From Diplonema papillatum (taxonomy: Eukaryota; Euglenozoa; Diplonemea; Diplonemida; Diplonemidae): 64,000 nt of DNA. This document shows positions 1-10,250 of the stretch, piece after piece. The stretch spans positions 1 through 64,000 of the forward strand of contig JAPJBO010000021.1 of assembly GCA_030068145.1 (NCBI GenBank). Direction: 5' to 3'. The stretch's first letter is position 1, and each line of letters begins with the position of its first letter. A program made the position numbers and the translations under genes. The notes beneath the pieces are model-generated. The model made no database searches. It saw nothing but the letters and a program-made list of their open reading frames with translations, and was not told the DNA's origin.

Positions 1-259
1 GCTGCTGCCGGACGGGCAGCCCCCGTTCCCGCCGGCTCCGCCGCCCTTCGCCTCGTCCAGCGCCCTGCTCGAGCTGTGCCACGAGGCGTCGCAGTTCCTG
101 ACGACCTTGACATCCATGGGTTTCGCCTCCGCCAAGGGGCCCAACATCTGTTTGGGCCGGGCCATCGACCACTTCGTGATCGCCGCCATGGTGGCCAGGC
201 ACACCGCTTTGCAATCGGTCACCAGCCTCAACGAGTTGACTGCGAAGGTTGCGTACTAG
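1..259 (+). CDS. 3' end of an unrecognised gene, cut by the window edge
   Basis: An open frame enters from the left edge and ends at TAG 257-259. The peptide has a Pro-rich stretch, then a segment with LLELCHEAS and AIDHFVIAAMVARHT, and ends LTAKVAY. I recognise no domain. It is nearly identical to the C-terminal part of the small ORF at 533-841, which lies 582 bp downstream, so the two are tandem copies. The start is outside the window. The high GC and mostly conservative differences between copies suggest real coding sequence, but no homologue can be named from sequence alone. Confidence 0.35.
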   Translation, partial: LLPDGQPPFPPAPPPFASSSALLELCHEASQFLTTLTSMGFASAKGPNICLGRAIDHFVIAAMVARHTALQSVTSLNELTAKVAY

Positions 260-532
260 AGGCTGAAGACTGCTCGGCCTCATGAAGCAGCAGACGCAGA
301 CCGTCAACGCCAGGTTCCAAGATTACGAAACGAACCTCGCCTCCGCAGTCGACCACTCCATCGTGCAAGACGGAGGGCACGCGTTGAAAATTCCGGCACT
401 TCCCCGTGCAAATTCTCACCGATGCCGAGAGCCTGTGCCTGGCAATCATCGCGTTCGAGTCCCAGCGCCGGTACGACAAGGTGACGGGGCCCGTCCGTGT
501 CGAAGCCGTCGTGCAGCGTCTTCTCTCTGCAG

Positions 533-841
533 ATGACGAAGTCCGCGCCTGCTCGCCAACCACGCTTCGCGCCCGTAGACGCGCTGCTGTCGGACGGGCA
601 GCCTGCCTTCCCGCCGGCTCCGCCGCTCTTCGCCTCGTCCAGCGCCCTGCTCGAGCTGTGCCACGAGGCGTCGCAGATCCTGACGACCTTGACATCCATG
701 GGCTTCGCCTCCGCCAAGAGGCCCAACATCTGTCTGGGCCGGACCATCGACCACTTCGTGATCGCCGCCATGGTGGCCAGGCACACCGCTTTGCAAACGG
801 TCACCAGCCTCAACGAGTTGACCGCGAAGGTTGCGTACTAG
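533..841 (+). CDS. Small unrecognised protein (102 aa), second tandem copy
   Basis: The ORF starts at ATG 533, directly after a pyrimidine-rich tract and CAG (the sequence before the ATG is cttctctctgcag). This is the context of a splice or trans-splice acceptor and is why I chose this start. The N-terminus is basic and Pro-rich (MTKSAPARQPRF); the body repeats the LLELCHEAS, IDHFVIAAMVARHT and LTAKVAY segments of the left-edge copy. There is no signal peptide and no convincing membrane helix. It may be a complete small protein or the last exon of a longer gene whose upstream exons lie before the window. No function can be assigned. Confidence 0.4.
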   Translation: MTKSAPARQPRFAPVDALLSDGQPAFPPAPPLFASSSALLELCHEASQILTTLTSMGFASAKRPNICLGRTIDHFVIAAMVARHTALQTVTSLNELTAKVAY

Positions 842-1174
842 AGGCGGAGACTGCCGTCACGCTCTTTGATCTCATGACGCAGCAGGCGCAGACCGTCAAT
901 GCCAGGCTCCAAGAGTACGAAACGAGATCCTCGCCTCCGCAGTCGAACACTCCATCGTGCAGAGCGGAGGCACGCGTTGAAAATACCCGACGTCAAAAAG
1001 TGTCCCCTCGGCACTTCCCCGTGCAAATTGTCACCGACCCCGAGAGCCTGTGCCTGGCCTCCGTGTTGAAGCCGTCGTGTGGGGAGACTGAGAACTCTCC
1101 AGAGAGACAGTCCTTGTACTCTAACGCGTCTCTCTCTTTCTGGCTCGTACGCCATGGCCTGTAGCCATATGGTA

Positions 1175-2791
1175 CGATGCCAAAAAAAGGGGGGGTTTGG
1201 GCGGAAAAATCCCCGCATAGTTCACCAGGGTCTGACGGGTACTGAGGCCCCATACCCTTCCTGAAACGAAAGACCCCCCCCAAAACATCATTCTGCGTTC
1301 AAATACGCCCTCAGAAGCCTCGGGAGAGCCTTCTATGATGTCCCAAATGCGATTTTGTGGGTTTTTAGGGGGTCCCCCCGCCTGTTGGCCGTAAACCGCC
1401 ATAGTAGACACATATGCAACCTGAAGCTGGGTCGCTTCTCTGTGCAAGATCCCAGCCCAAACACACGTTTTCGGCGTTCTCTAGCACTCTCCAGGTGCAT
1501 TCGACCCTCGGGCTTCGTGGTTTCTTTCACTCACAGGTGTTCCGGGACGTGCAAAGATAAGGAGAATGGCCCCCTGCATTGGGGACAGACCGAACTACGC
1601 CCTGCCTGTCTATACAGGCTTTGGGGTCAAATTGCACCGGCTTTGGCGCCACATCCACCGTTTCGGGCTTCGTTTGTGCTGCTTTGGGGTCCATTAAGAA
1701 CTCTGGTCTGATTTGCGGGACGCTTTCCTCGGTTTTGGCGCCCACTTTCACTGTTCTAAGGCCTGTTCAGGCTTCTACCTGCATCATGTTATGCTATTCT
1801 GGTGATTCTGCAAGGCTTGGTGAACGAAGTAGGACAAGCGTTAAGTAACAGGCGATCATCAGCCGTTCTCAAGCGGTTGACTACGACGCGTTCACTTCAT
1901 GATTTTGAAGCAGGCTTCACCGCTTTCAGGGCAGGCTTTCAGAGCTTTCCTGGCAATGTCTTCCCTTCTGGCATCTTTCTCACCCATGGCTGCAAAGTGC
2001 TTCTCGCTGGATGTCTTTGCACAGGCGGCACATGACCCGAGGGATGTGTGGCAAGCTCCTGTGCAGTGAGCTTGGTCAGACAAACTGTGTGGCGCACACA
2101 CCCGCCATGGTCGGCAGTATCACCTGGGCCACAGTTTGAGTCCTGTTCCGAGACCCGCTCACGGTGAAGTGGCGCCTACTGGGTCGCTTCCTCTCCAGCT
2201 TCGGCGCAAAGTCTTCACCACTGGATGCACTTTGAACGGTGAAAGTGGGCGCCAAAACCGAGCAAAGCGTCCCGCAAATCAGACCAGAGTTCTTAGTGGA
2301 TCCCAAAGCAGCACAAACGAGACCAAAACGGTGCACATGGCGCCAAGGCGGCGCAATTCGACCCCAAAGCCTGTATAGACAGGCAGGGCGTGGTACGGTC
2401 TGTAGGGTCCATTCGCCTTGTTTTTGCACACCCCGGAACACCTGTAAGCGAGATAATTTATGAAGTCCGAGGGTCGAATGCACCTGGAGAATGATAGAGA
2501 ACGCCGAAAACGTGTGTTTAGGCCGAGATTTTGCTCCGAGGAGCGACCCAGCATCAGGTTGCATATGTGTCTTCTATGGCGGTTTACGGCCAGCAGACGG
2601 GGGGACCCCCTAAAAACCCACAAAATCGCATTTGGGACATCATAGAAGGCTCTCCGCAGGCTTCTGAGGGCGTATTTGAACGCAGAATGATGTTTTAGGA
2701 AGGGTATGGGGCCTCAGTGCCCGTCAGACCCTGGTGAACTATGCGGGGATTTTTCCCCCCCCCCCCCCCCCCCCCCCCCCTTTTGGCATCG
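1175..2791. mobile_element. Long inverted-repeat (fold-back) element, 1.6 kb
   Basis: The left arm (about 1175-1759) is the reverse complement of the right arm (about 2232-2791) over roughly 560-585 bp, with scattered mismatches and small indels. The outer ends share cgatgccaaaa; next to this the right arm carries a long poly-C run (about 2754-2780) where the left arm has a shorter G run. The interior, 1760-2231, has no convincing ORF. No clear target-site duplication is visible. The structure fits a non-autonomous DNA transposon or an inverted segmental duplication. Translations such as MWVFRGSPRLLAVNRH appear in both arms only because of the repeat. Confidence 0.75.
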
Positions 2792-3150
2792 ACTCATATA
2801 CATGACCGGCTAGATTAAAGAGCAGGTGTATATTTACACGCGATTTGGGTGTGGCTTCCGCACACCCTTAGTCTCTGAGGCTGGCCACCGTGTATTCACA
2901 CGTTTTGGCCGGGCTCGCCACAGCTTTCTCAGGTGCAGCCGTCGAGTTGCGGGAATGGGTTCCGTCGGGCGCCACACAGCACTGCAACAGAAAAAGAGAA
3001 CGTTCATCAAGTTCTCACCCCAATCAACTGCGGAATGGGAGACGGTTAGGCTAGCAATCGGAAAAACGAGAACGCTTGATGGTGATGGTGATAAGCAAGG
3101 AGTTGTTTTCAGCGCCTAGCCCACTTGGATACGCGAGCTTGCGTTTTTTT
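2792..3150. other. Non-coding stretch, nothing recognised
   Basis: Only short overlapping frames occur. I see no repeat shared with the rest of the window and no RNA gene. Confidence 0.4.
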
Positions 3151-3362
3151 ACATAAGCGCCAGCTTGAAAGGAAATGCTCGACAATAACTGCCGGACAAA
3201 GAACCGAAGGGATCCCAAGTGCTGTAACTACCGAACCACGTCTTGTACGGACGTGAGGTCATGCGGGTCTACCCCCCTACACGACAAGTCACACAAACAC
3301 AACAGGTCAAAAGTCCTGAGTGAGAAAGCAACACGCGGAGGTGTAAGCGAAGAACAAAAGTG
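3151..3362 (+). repeat. Dispersed repeat family A, copy 1
   Basis: About 210 bp starting with cagcttgaaaggaaatgctc and ending with gcgaagaacaaaa. Near-identical copies occur at 43690-43895 and 50421-50622 (same strand) and a partial one at 36863-36982 (opposite strand). Two of the four copies lie inside introns. No ORF is conserved. Confidence 0.85.
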
Positions 3363-4264
3363 TGCCATGGCCATCACAATCGCGTCGGCGTGGTTGACAC
3401 GTCTCTGCGGGCTTGTGTACGCAAGCGTGTGCTGGATGCTTTGGTCTGGAAAATCGACAGCCACTTGCCGTAGGCCTGTGGCTCTCCTTTGTTTGTGCGC
3501 ACTTGCTTCAACCTGTTTTCTTGATGCAACGGGTGTGGCGATAGCACGCTGCCATCGATCGAATTACGTTTTCGACAAATCGCATTTTGTTAGAAAAAGA
3601 ATGCAGGGGTCGAGAAGCGCAGAAAGAAACTGCGGACGCCCGTCTCAAACGAAATCCCGTTCCCCCCCCGTTCGTGTTTTCGCTTCCTGTGTGCCCGCCT
3701 GGCAGAGGGTCGGCCAGTGCCGCGGCAACCGCGCCTGTTTTTCGGCGCAGATTTCTACCGACTGTGCAGACCACAGCGAGAGCGTGCAAAAATTCCACGC
3801 AAACTGTTAAAATCGGTCCTTCAAAGGCGTACCCAGGCTCGCCTTCGACCCGGCAAGGGAATCGAGCATCCATGCTTCGTTCTTTTGTTACGCAGGGGAT
3901 AGGAACTGGTTGGACCGGGTTTGAGGTGTGAGAGTGCCTACCTTGGTCCCCCATGAGTAGGAAGCCGACATGATCCCGTAAACGGCCCACACACACATGC
4001 CGGGCTCCAGGGTTCTCAGAGCGGGTCACAGGCTCACCTGCCCCACGCGAGGCACGTGCCCAAGTCTCGTGCAGCTGTCTCCATGCAGGGGATAGGTATT
4101 GGCCTTCGGCTGACGACGAGTGCCCCTGATCTTCGCTACGCTCGGTGTAGGTATTTCGCCTTCGGCATAAGACACCACAAGCTTCTTTCGCCAAACCCCG
4201 ACGCGGGATCGACGGCAACACACAGAAAAGAAAAGCCCCGAAAAGACGGCCGGACCGCAAGGGC
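3363..4264. other. Non-coding stretch, nothing recognised
   Basis: Overlapping ORFs on both strands have composition typical of chance. The short phrase aggggatagg recurs near 3894 and 4085, but I see no larger repeat. Confidence 0.35.
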
Positions 4265-4330
4265 ATGAGCAACAGCCACTGGGAGCCCGCGGCCCCGCAT
4301 GCGTCGGCAGTGTTCCGCAACGAACGGTGA
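4265..4330 (+). pseudogene. Fragment of the small membrane-protein gene (N-terminus)
   Basis: Starting at ATG 4265 the frame reads MSNSHWEPAAPHASAVFRNE and then meets a stop. It matches the start of the intact gene at 4805 with an internal deletion. The upstream 60 bp (cgggatcgacgg and following) also match that gene's leader, so this is a truncated tandem copy with its 5' flank. Confidence 0.65.
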
Positions 4331-4424
4331 AGGCTTTCCGTTTCCTCTTGCGTCGTGTAGTCGACGTACTCGTCCTTCCAACCGCTTTTCTGCACGGTGA
4401 AGGCTTTCCGTCTCCTCTTGCGTC

Positions 4425-4610
4425 AGCCGCTGCTTAACAAGTGCATGCTAATCCATGTGGTTCATGTACTTAAAAGAACTCAATGCTTAACAAAATTTGA
4501 CGTGGGCGGCTTTGGATTTACATCTGAATGACACCTCAACACAAAACAAGTTGTCGACAACTAACAAATAAAAGAATAAAGCAAAACTACGCACTTCTTC
4601 GTAGAGTTTG
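4425..4610 (+). repeat. Dispersed repeat family G, copy 1
   Basis: About 185 bp including the 46-bp motif at 4441-4486, then sequence through ctgaatgacacctcaac to aaactacgcacttctt. The same block occurs at about 39455-39610, and its parts occur at 40158, 40438, 41227, 58530-58620 and 62933. Confidence 0.8.
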
Positions 4611-4704
4611 GTTTACCGAGAGTAGGTCGTCTTGAGTTTCACACACTCGCTTTGGTGCGAGTAGAAACAGGCTGACAATACCTGTACGAAGGCTTAGTCT
4701 AAGC

Positions 4705-4790
4705 TTCACCAACAAACAACAAGGTCGAAAGGCACCGATTCGTGCCCCCCCCACACGGGATCGACGGTAACACACAAAAAAGAAACCCCG
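4705..4790 (+). promoter_or_regulatory. Shared upstream module before two unrelated genes
   Basis: The leader of the membrane-protein gene (aaggtcgaaaggcaccgatt, then acgggatcgacgg, then an A-rich tail) resembles 12775-12850, upstream of the unrelated 699-aa gene, and also precedes the pseudogene fragment at 4265. It may be a promoter or 5' UTR module, or simply a dispersed repeat. Confidence 0.35.
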
Positions 4791-4804
4791 GAAGGACGAC
4801 GACA

Positions 4805-5215
4805 ATGAGCAACAGCCACTGGGAGCCCGAGGCAGTGGTGGAGCCCACGGCCCCGCCTGCGTCGGCAGTGTTCCGCAACGAGGACAGCCTGAGGCAGCGG
4901 CGCAGTCGGTCGGTGTCGAGGGCACGCGCCGAGAGCGAGATCGGCTCCTTGCAGGCCGAGCTGGCAGACGCCCGCGAAAGGGAAGCGCACCTCGTCAGCG
5001 AGTTGTACGCGACGCGCACGATGCTGAAGCAGGCCAGCAGGCCGCAAGGGCTGTACTACTGCAGCTTCTGCCTCTACGTCGTGCTGGCCGTCATCGCCCT
5101 TCTGCTCGTGGGCACCATGATGTTCATCCACAGCCTCACCTGCTTCTCCCCGCTCGGCATCGGGATGCCGCTGTTTTTCCGCTTCGTGGACGAGGTCGTC
5201 GATTACTTCGATTAA
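4805..5215 (+). CDS. Small coiled-coil, single-pass membrane protein (136 aa)
   Basis: ATG 4805 to TAA 5213-5215. Residues 1-38 are polar and Pro-rich (MSNSHWEPEA). Residues about 40-75 form a charged heptad-like helix (ESEIGSLQAELADARERE). Residues about 84-108 form one strongly hydrophobic helix (CLYVVLAVIALLLVGTMMF). A 28-residue tail ending VVDYFD follows. The layout resembles a C-terminally anchored membrane protein with a cytosolic coiled coil, as in tethers or SNARE-like proteins, but no family motif is recognised. The start is supported because the truncated copy at 4265 begins with the same codons and leader. Several decayed copies follow downstream, so it was once a small tandem gene family. 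Confidence 0.6.
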   Translation: MSNSHWEPEAVVEPTAPPASAVFRNEDSLRQRRSRSVSRARAESEIGSLQAELADAREREAHLVSELYATRTMLKQASRPQGLYYCSFCLYVVLAVIALLLVGTMMFIHSLTCFSPLGIGMPLFFRFVDEVVDYFD

Positions 5216-5565
5216 TCCGGTACCCTCCGCTAGACAGCCTCGTCTTCGTGCACAGCAAACGTCTTGCCCTCTTGACGGACTGCACTACATCGTATGGTAC
5301 GGCGCCCTATGCTCTACCTGCCCTGCGGAGGCAGGTGTGTTTACGAACAAGAGGAGTCCAATTGGGGTTTAAAGCCTTCAGCATTTCGCTTAGCTCAGCA
5401 GCGGTGGCGAGTAGGGTGACTATTTTGCCCGACAAAAAACAGCCTGTGGGAGAGACACAGCCGGTTAGTAATGGGCTCCCTTCCTTGCCGCGTTGGCACA
5501 CTTCCTGCACACAGCAGGCCGCAGGGGGCTGTACTGCCTTTACGTGCCGGCTTTCATGCCCATGT

Positions 5566-5665
5566 GCTCGCGGGCACCATGTTCATCCACAGCCTCACCC
5601 GCTTCTCCCCGCACGGCATCGATACCGCTGTTTTTCCGCTCCGCGGACGATGTCGTCGATTAATC
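5566..5665 (+). pseudogene. C-terminal remnant of the small membrane-protein gene
   Basis: The segment encodes the gene's tail (LAGTMFIHSLTRFSPHGID), then loses frame before the end corresponding to FRFVDEVVD. It lacks the coiled coil and most of the membrane helix. Confidence 0.6.
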
Positions 5666-6412
5666 CGGTACCCTTCGCCAGACAGCCTCGTCTTCGTGCA
5701 CATCAAACGTCTTGCCCTCCTGATGGACCCTGCCGCTACACTACATCGTATGGTGCGTGTGTGGTCCTTTTTAAGATGGATTGTGTCTGGCGCTCTCTCT
5801 CCCTTAGGGCCGCTCGAGGGAACCGGCTGTGAGCCGAAACTCGAAGCCGGTCTCTCCGGACTGCACCAGGAGGGAACTTCGCGGCGGATCACAGAGCACC
5901 CGGCCTGCACGAGGCACGCGCCCAAGACCCGTGCACGGCTCCCGTAGCACCCTCCATGTTTGCACCTTCCTCGGATGCTACGGTCGGGAAGGGGCTTCAA
6001 TGTAGTTGGGAAAACACGTTCCCCTTCCCCGCGTTCTGCGTGTGGGGTTAACACCGGGCAACTGCCGCAGCAGCCGCAGACACGTCCGGAGGTGTCGCTG
6101 CTCACCTACCAGTGTGTTCATGGTTGTTGCCCTACACTACATCGTATGGTGCGACGCCCTGTTGTGCTCTATCTGCCCTGCGGAGGCAGGTGTATTGTAT
6201 ACGAGAGGAGTCCAGCTGGTTACTAAAACCTTGACACACATTTTGCTTCATCACAGCGGTCGGTGGCGAGTGGGGTGACAATTCTCCCCGACACACCTGT
6301 GGTAGAGACGCAGTCGGTCAGTTATCGGCTCCTTGCCTTGCTGTGGCACACTTCCACTTCCTTCGCAAGCTGCACAAACAGCAGGCCGCAGGGGTACGTG
6401 CTGGTCCTCATG

Positions 6413-6720
6413 CCCTTGTGCTCGCGGGCACAAGAATGCCCCGCTCCTCCCCGCTCGGCATCGAAGAAAAAGGAGAGGGATATGAGCCTGTGTTCAGCGC
6501 GAGCGCCAACCCCCAAGGTGCGCCGCTTTAGTTTGGGAAATTGGTAGCCACTTGACCCATCGGCCCGAGGCTCTGCAGTACCGCCGAACACGTGAAGCTT
6601 GGCTCCCGTGTAGCAGGCTTTCCCTGAAACCGCTCGGCATCGAAATATAGAAATGCCGCTGTTCCCGCTTCGCAGACGAGGCCGTCGAAAACTTCGATTC
6701 ATCCGGTACGCTTCGTCTCG
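6413..6720 (+). pseudogene. Another remnant of the membrane-protein gene, split by an insertion
   Basis: The remnant begins with the degenerate equivalent of the gene's C-terminal coding region and is interrupted by the 164-bp insert at 6466-6629. It resumes after a duplicated ccgctcggcatcgaa and runs through the stop region and the usual 3' flank (ttcatccggtacgcttcgtc). Confidence 0.6.
6466..6629 (+). mobile_element. Short insertion with 15-bp target-site duplication (family C)
   Basis: A 164-bp insert is bracketed by perfect direct repeats ccgctcggcatcgaa at 6451-6465 and 6630-6644. Its core (tgtgttcagcgcgag through gtagcaggctttccctg) recurs at 20405-20562, so it is a dispersed element. 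Fifteen-base duplications are typical of target-primed retroposition (LINE or SINE). I see no tRNA-type B box and no poly-A tail beyond the terminal gaaa, so the class is unsettled. Confidence 0.7.
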
Positions 6721-7160
6721 TACACGTCAAACGTCTTTTGCGTGCGCGATGGCCCTCTGGATGGGCTCCCTGTGTCTACACTACATCGTCTGACGACACG
6801 TTCAGCTGCTGCTGCACTTGCACTGCAGCCCTGCGGAGGCAGGTGAAACATGTACGAACACGAGAAATTCGATCGAGCCCTAAGACTGGCGGCCTGTCTC
6901 CAGTCGAGGACAACAACGAAGATCGCGGACACGAGCATTGTACAGTTCACGAGTCTGTCGGAGACTCGTTTTGAAGCCATCAGCCGTATCAACGACACTA
7001 CGGACTGAGCACCGCTCCAGATGGACAGGCAGTCAGCATTTCCTTTCACTTCCTTGCAGCGATGGCGAGCGCAATGCGACTTCTGCCCAGCAAACAACAG
7101 CCTGTGGTAGGGACGCAGTCGGTCAGTGATCGGCTTCGTCTCCCCTGCCGATGTTTGATG

Positions 7161-8121
7161 CTAGCATTAAACACACATGACAAGACAAGACAAGATTCTG
7201 GCCAAACACTAAACCAAGATTTTCCCATGCGAGTTTACGCATTTTCTCCGCAAGCTGCAATATGCTTCTAACCTGTGCTGGCCCTGGCCCTACCGCGATG
7301 CTCATTCACGGCTTTCTTCTTTGTATAAGCACATGCTTTGAAGGAAATACTCGAGAAGTTGCACAAACTGAACGACACGAATCGCAGATAAATCTGGGTC
7401 TAGTGCCGGGCGCAAGCGTTAAACGAAATACTCGAGGGACTGCCTTGTGCTCATTTCGAAGGAGGCTAGAGGGGGAGAAACAATACAACTACAAAGCAGA
7501 TGCTTATCAGTGCTCCCGCTAACGAAAAAGTGCGAGGAATTCCTCAAAAAAAAAGAGGCCCGAAAAAAGAGGGTGAGGGATTCCTCATGAGGAATTCTTC
7601 ACCTTTTTCCCATTGGTGGTATCGTGTAGCCAAAGCACTGCATCACGGTCTACTCTCTGCTGGGCATGGTGGGCTGGCGGGTAGTCCCCTGGAGAAGCTT
7701 TTCTCCAGGGGAGCACCAGAATCTTTCAAGGGGGTCCGGGGGGTCTGCCCCCCGGCGAACGGTACGGTACAGGTGGAGAAAGTTTGCACTTCTCAGTCTG
7801 TTTGTCACAATAAACACTGCACATTCCTGAAGGCAACAGCCCATTTCAAATTCAACCACCACTCGATACTGTGTGCTAGTAAATCATTGCCACGAGTAGA
7901 TGCAGACCAGAGATCACATGGAACAAGGCACTTGTGTCGACTCGGAGAGAATCTGTCAAGAAATCCGGGGCTGCTTCTGAGCCTCGACTCTCTTTCTCAG
8001 CTCCAGCCCCCAACTTCTACGGTTTCAGAAAGTTGGTCGAGAAACCGAGGCAGAAACGAAGCTAGTAACCTGCGCAGCACAGGGGGAAAAAAAATTGGGG
8101 GGCACAAAAAAAAAAAGTCTG
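7161..8121. other. Non-coding stretch with family I repeat pieces
   Basis: About 7319-7355 (tataagcacatgctttgaag) recurs at 50783-50825 and, reversed, at 58795-58835. About 7425-7495 (tactcgagggactgcc through gggggagaaacaatacaac) recurs at 58620-58690. An imperfect inverted pair, ctggagaagcttttctccag, lies near 7688. No convincing gene is present. Confidence 0.5.
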
Positions 8122-9421
8122 AAAGGGAGGTCACATTTTTACCTTACCGGGGAAAATCCCCGGTGGTGTCAGCCATTTTGCAAAAGGTCGAAGCCCCCCC
8201 CCACCGGGCGTTTTTTTTCCACCGCATTCTGAGGTGTCCCCATAAATGGTACAGTGTTTCCACCGCATTTTGAGGTGTCCCCATCAAGGGTAAATTGTTT
8301 CCACCGCATTTTGAGGTGTCCCCATCAAGGGTAAAGTGTTTCCACCGCATTTTGAGGTGTCCCCATCAAGGGTAAATTGTTTCCACCGCATTTTGAGGTG
8401 TCCCCATCAAGGGTAAATTGTTTCCACCGCATTTTGAGGTGTCCCCATCAAGGGTAAATTGTTTCCACCGCATTTTGAGGTGTCCCCATCAAGGGTAAAG
8501 TGTTTCCACCGCATTTTGAGGTGTCCCCATCAAGGGTAAAGTGTTTCCACCGCATTTTGAGGTGTCCCCATCAAGGGTAAAGTGTTTCCACCGCATTTTG
8601 AGGTGTCCCCATCAAGGGTAAATTGTTTCCACCGCATTTTGAGGTGTCCCCATCAAGGGTAAATTGTTTCCACCGCATTTTGAGGTGTCCCCATCAAGGG
8701 TAAAGTGTTTCCACCGCATTTTGAGGTGTCCCCATCAAGGGTAAAGTGTTTCCACCGCATTTTGAGGTGTCCCCATCAAGGGTAAATGTTTCCACCGCAT
8801 TTTGAGGTGTCCCCATCAAGGGTAAAGTGTTTCCACCGCATTTTGAGGTGTCCCCATCAAGGGTAAAGTGTTTCCACCGCATTTTGAGGTGTCCCCATCA
8901 AGGGTAAAGTGTTTCCACCGCATTTTGAGGTGTCCCCATCAAGGGTAAATTGTTTCCACCGCATTTTGAGGTGTCCCCATCAAGGGTAAATTGTTTCCAC
9001 CGCATTTTGAGGTGTCCCCATCAATGGTAAAGTGTTTCCACCGCATTTTGAGGTGTCCCCATCAATGGTAAGGTGTTTCCACCGCATTTTGAGGTGTCCC
9101 CATCAATGGTAAGGTGTTTCCACTACGTTTTGAGGTGTCCCCATCAAGGGTAAGGTGTTTCCACCACATTTTGAGGTGTCCCCATCAAGGGTAAAGTGTT
9201 TCCACCGCATTTTGAGGTGTCCCCATCAAGGGTAAATTGTTTCCACCGCATTTTGAGGTGTCCCCATCGATGGTAAATTGTTTCCACCGCATTTTGAGGT
9301 GTCCCCATCATCGATGGTGGTGGAAAAAAAACGCCCGGTGGGGGGGGGGCTTCGACCTTTTGCAAAATGGCTGACACCACCGGGGATTTTCCCCGGTAAG
9401 GTAAAAATGTGACCTCCCTTT
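8122..9421. mobile_element. Fold-back element: 102-bp terminal inverted repeats around a 41-bp satellite
   Basis: Left arm 8122-8223 and right arm 9319-9421 are reverse complements almost base for base, from aaagggaggtcacattttta to gcgttttttttccacc. Each arm also contains a short palindrome (ccggggaaaatccccgg). The interior is a uniform 41-bp tandem array. The flanks (aaaaaagtctg before, tgtagttag after) show no obvious target duplication. It contains no ORF apart from those produced by the repeat itself. Confidence 0.85.
8224..9318 (+). repeat. 41-bp satellite array, about 26 units
   Basis: The unit contains ttgaggtgtccccatcaagg and gtttccaccgcat with a fixed 41-bp period, for example at 8281, 8322 and 8363. 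Units differ mainly at one position (aaattg or aaagtg) and by aagg or atgg variants clustered near the right end. There are no unique spacers, so it is not a CRISPR array. Confidence 0.95.
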
Positions 9422-10075
9422 GTAGTTAGTTGTATGGTTTCCCCATCTAGCCTCCGAAATAAGCACAGGGCGGCCTCGCGGATCCTTTTTCAGAATTAAC
9501 AATGCATTGTTAAACCAACGGTCAGAAGTTGACCGAAGCGGGTGAGTCGCTAGTGCGCACAACCAAAAAGAAAGCGCCATATCTCTAAGCAAACTTGTTT
9601 GAGCGTCTTGGGGGGTCGAGCTGAGGACCTATGGAACAAGGACCTATGTTGTTGGGCGACAAGCCCTGAGTATTCGAGTCCACTAGCTCCAGGGCAAGGT
9701 TGGAAGGGGACGATTCGGAAATTTAAGGATTCGGAATGAGCAAATAACGCAGGCAATTTCCTCCCTCCTCCCGCAGTCCCGAACTCGCTCCCCTCGATCG
9801 ATTTTGCGTTAATCGCCCCGATGGCTTCACGTTTCTTACGATGAAGAGATTTTACTCTCCGAACGAGAGACCCATCTTTCGGCGGTAACCAGGAGCTGCC
9901 CTCCTTGGAGGGGCGCAGCAAACGTGGCGATCTCGCAGCTTTTGCGCGGCGTATCCGCAGCACAGAAAGCAAACCGTCTTTTTTTTTGTGTAAACATTGT
10001 TTTATTAAAACAATTCATTGTTGGTACTTAGCGGCGTACTAAATGAAACATCTATCAAAGCAGGTGAGTTCCGCT
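9422..10075. other. Non-coding stretch; partial copies of an AT-rich repeat
   Basis: 9485-9570 (acaatgcattgttaa, later tagtgcgcacaac) and 9990-10080 (attcattgttggtact) both resemble 50320-50412 in an intron. A minus-strand frame across 9550-9972 has no recognisable features. Confidence 0.45.
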
Positions 10076-10250
10076 GGTGCTCACAAACAACAGTCCCGGA
10101 CATGGTTAGCCAGAACCCATAACGAAATCGTACCAAATATACACCCTGAACCACATAGCCGTTTCTTGCGCTAGGAGAACCTATTCATCAACGGTCACAT
10201 GGAGACCCTAAACCCCCGTAATTTCAAGCGAACTTTAACTCTAAAAACTC
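10076..10250 (+). repeat. Dispersed repeat family D, copy 1
   Basis: The block from acaaacaacagtcccggaca to cgaactttaactctaaaaac recurs at 55968-56136 (inside an intron) and in part at 63158-63248. It contains cggtcacatggagaccctaa. Confidence 0.8.

Larger units (their letters stand above)
1..1057 (+). repeat. Tandem duplication of about 0.45 kb (1-442 and 583-1057)
   Basis: Positions 1-442 recur at 583-1057 with an offset of 582 bp that grows to about 615 through small indels. Both copies contain the same coding tail and then about 180 bp of diverged sequence ending in the shared stretch ccgagagcctgtgcctggc. After the stop of copy 1 another frame reads MKQQTQTVNARFQDYETN; in copy 2 that frame is broken by indels, so the downstream part is probably decaying. 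Confidence 0.7.
5216..7160 (+). repeat. Decayed segmental repeats of the small membrane-protein locus
   Basis: The 3' flank of the gene (cagcctcgtcttcgtgca, then ctgccctgcggaggcaggtg, then a stretch ending gtgctcgcgggcac) recurs with indels at about 5220-5583, 5690-5770, 6130-6430 and 6770-7130. Between the flank copies are remnants of the gene's C-terminus. Divergence and frame loss indicate old tandem duplicates. Confidence 0.6.

Noticed and set aside
3587-4395. Overlapping ORFs of 80-295 codons on both strands
   Set aside because: No domain, no consistent codon bias and no conserved copy; they look like chance frames in GC-rich DNA.
8224-9318. CRISPR-like array at the 41-bp repeats
   Set aside because: Units are contiguous with no unique spacers, and the DNA is eukaryotic. 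The 22-bp satellite was rejected for the same reason.
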